From contig CALAJH010000005.1 of assembly GCA_937922655.1 (NCBI GenBank), positions 62,001 through 126,000 of the forward strand: DNA of 64,000 bases. Direction: 5' to 3'. The notes under the pieces are model-generated. The model saw only the letters and a list, made by a program, of their open reading frames with translations, had not been told where the DNA came from and ran no database searches. Below, in pieces: positions 63,877 through 64,000 of this stretch; position 1 is the first letter of the stretch; each line of letters starts with the position of its first letter. Source of the DNA: an uncultured Bacteroidia bacterium (GTDB taxonomy: Bacteria; Bacteroidota; Bacteroidia; J057; CALAJH01). Made by a program: the position numbers and the translations under genes.

Positions 63877-64000
63877 TGACAAAACGATACGACCAAACCG
63901 ACGCAAACGCCTTTGGGGCTCATTTTTACCGCCGCACCGATATTCGCGCAACAAAAACATCTTTAAGGTCGCGACAACTACGTCGTCAAAAAAACGCGTC

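Noticed and set aside
1-64000. tRNA, rRNA, CRISPR array, insertion sequence, prophage or integron
   Set aside because: No cloverleaf with CCA end, no regular repeat-spacer pattern, no transposase, integrase or phage gene was recognised in the frames or gaps.

Overview
The window is about 64 kb of a Bacteroidota chromosome, probably from the Saprospiria/Chitinophagia side of the phylum; no rRNA gene is present to settle it. The lineage evidence is a set of type IX secretion (T9SS) parts and cargo: a truncated PorD (DUF4835), a PorE-like OmpA protein, a T9SS 'plug' protein (DUF5103), and three very large secreted proteins with type A or type B sorting tails. Other Bacteroidota markers are DUF4270 and GWxTD proteins, a PgpH-type HD phosphodiesterase, a fused 2-oxoacid dehydrogenase E1, and -7 boxes of the form TAnnTTTG. 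Shine-Dalgarno sites are rare.

Layout. 1-3.9 kb: minus-strand, tightly packed OmpA/PorE-like - unknown beta-propeller - PorD cluster. 4.4-8.8 kb: lipoprotein glutathione peroxidase and a GAF/triple-PAS sensor kinase. 9-15.2 kb: acyl-CoA dehydrogenase, beta-barrel protein, FabH and a TMTC-like membrane/TPR protein, all minus. 15.2-17.8 kb: haem-motif lipoprotein and GWxTD protein, plus. 17.8-25.9 kb: MBL-fold hydrolase, lone PaaA, penicillin acylase family protein, PruA and PgpH, minus. 25.9-35.5 kb: a compact minus-strand cluster that also runs on into PgpH, encoding a small secreted protein, a 2386-residue Gly/Cys-rich T9SS protein, a CxxC redoxin and a haem c/copper type II monooxygenase-like protein. 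36-40.2 kb: MacB-like permease, MlaE permease and fused E1. 40.5-45.9 kb: 1800-residue SprB-repeat protein. 46-53.5 kb: orphan PstB, starch-synthase N-domain protein, DUF4270, T9SS plug protein, a possible broken secreted gene and a TonB-dependent receptor, plus. 53.6-59.1 kb: amino acid permease and another PKD/SprB T9SS cargo, minus. 59.5-64 kb: 'asparagine synthetase B-like' secreted protein, BadF-type kinase, acyl-CoA thioesterase, Ig-like lipoprotein, and a coiled-coil membrane protein whose last 45 or so codons are duplicated 634 bp away.

The most unusual unit is 25.9-35.5 kb. A redoxin and a haem/copper monooxygenase-like protein, which I recall as a single fused polypeptide in other phyla, are separate overlapping genes here, directly downstream of a giant surface protein whose glycine-rich core holds about 16 cysteines. 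No tRNA, rRNA, CRISPR array, insertion sequence or prophage was seen.
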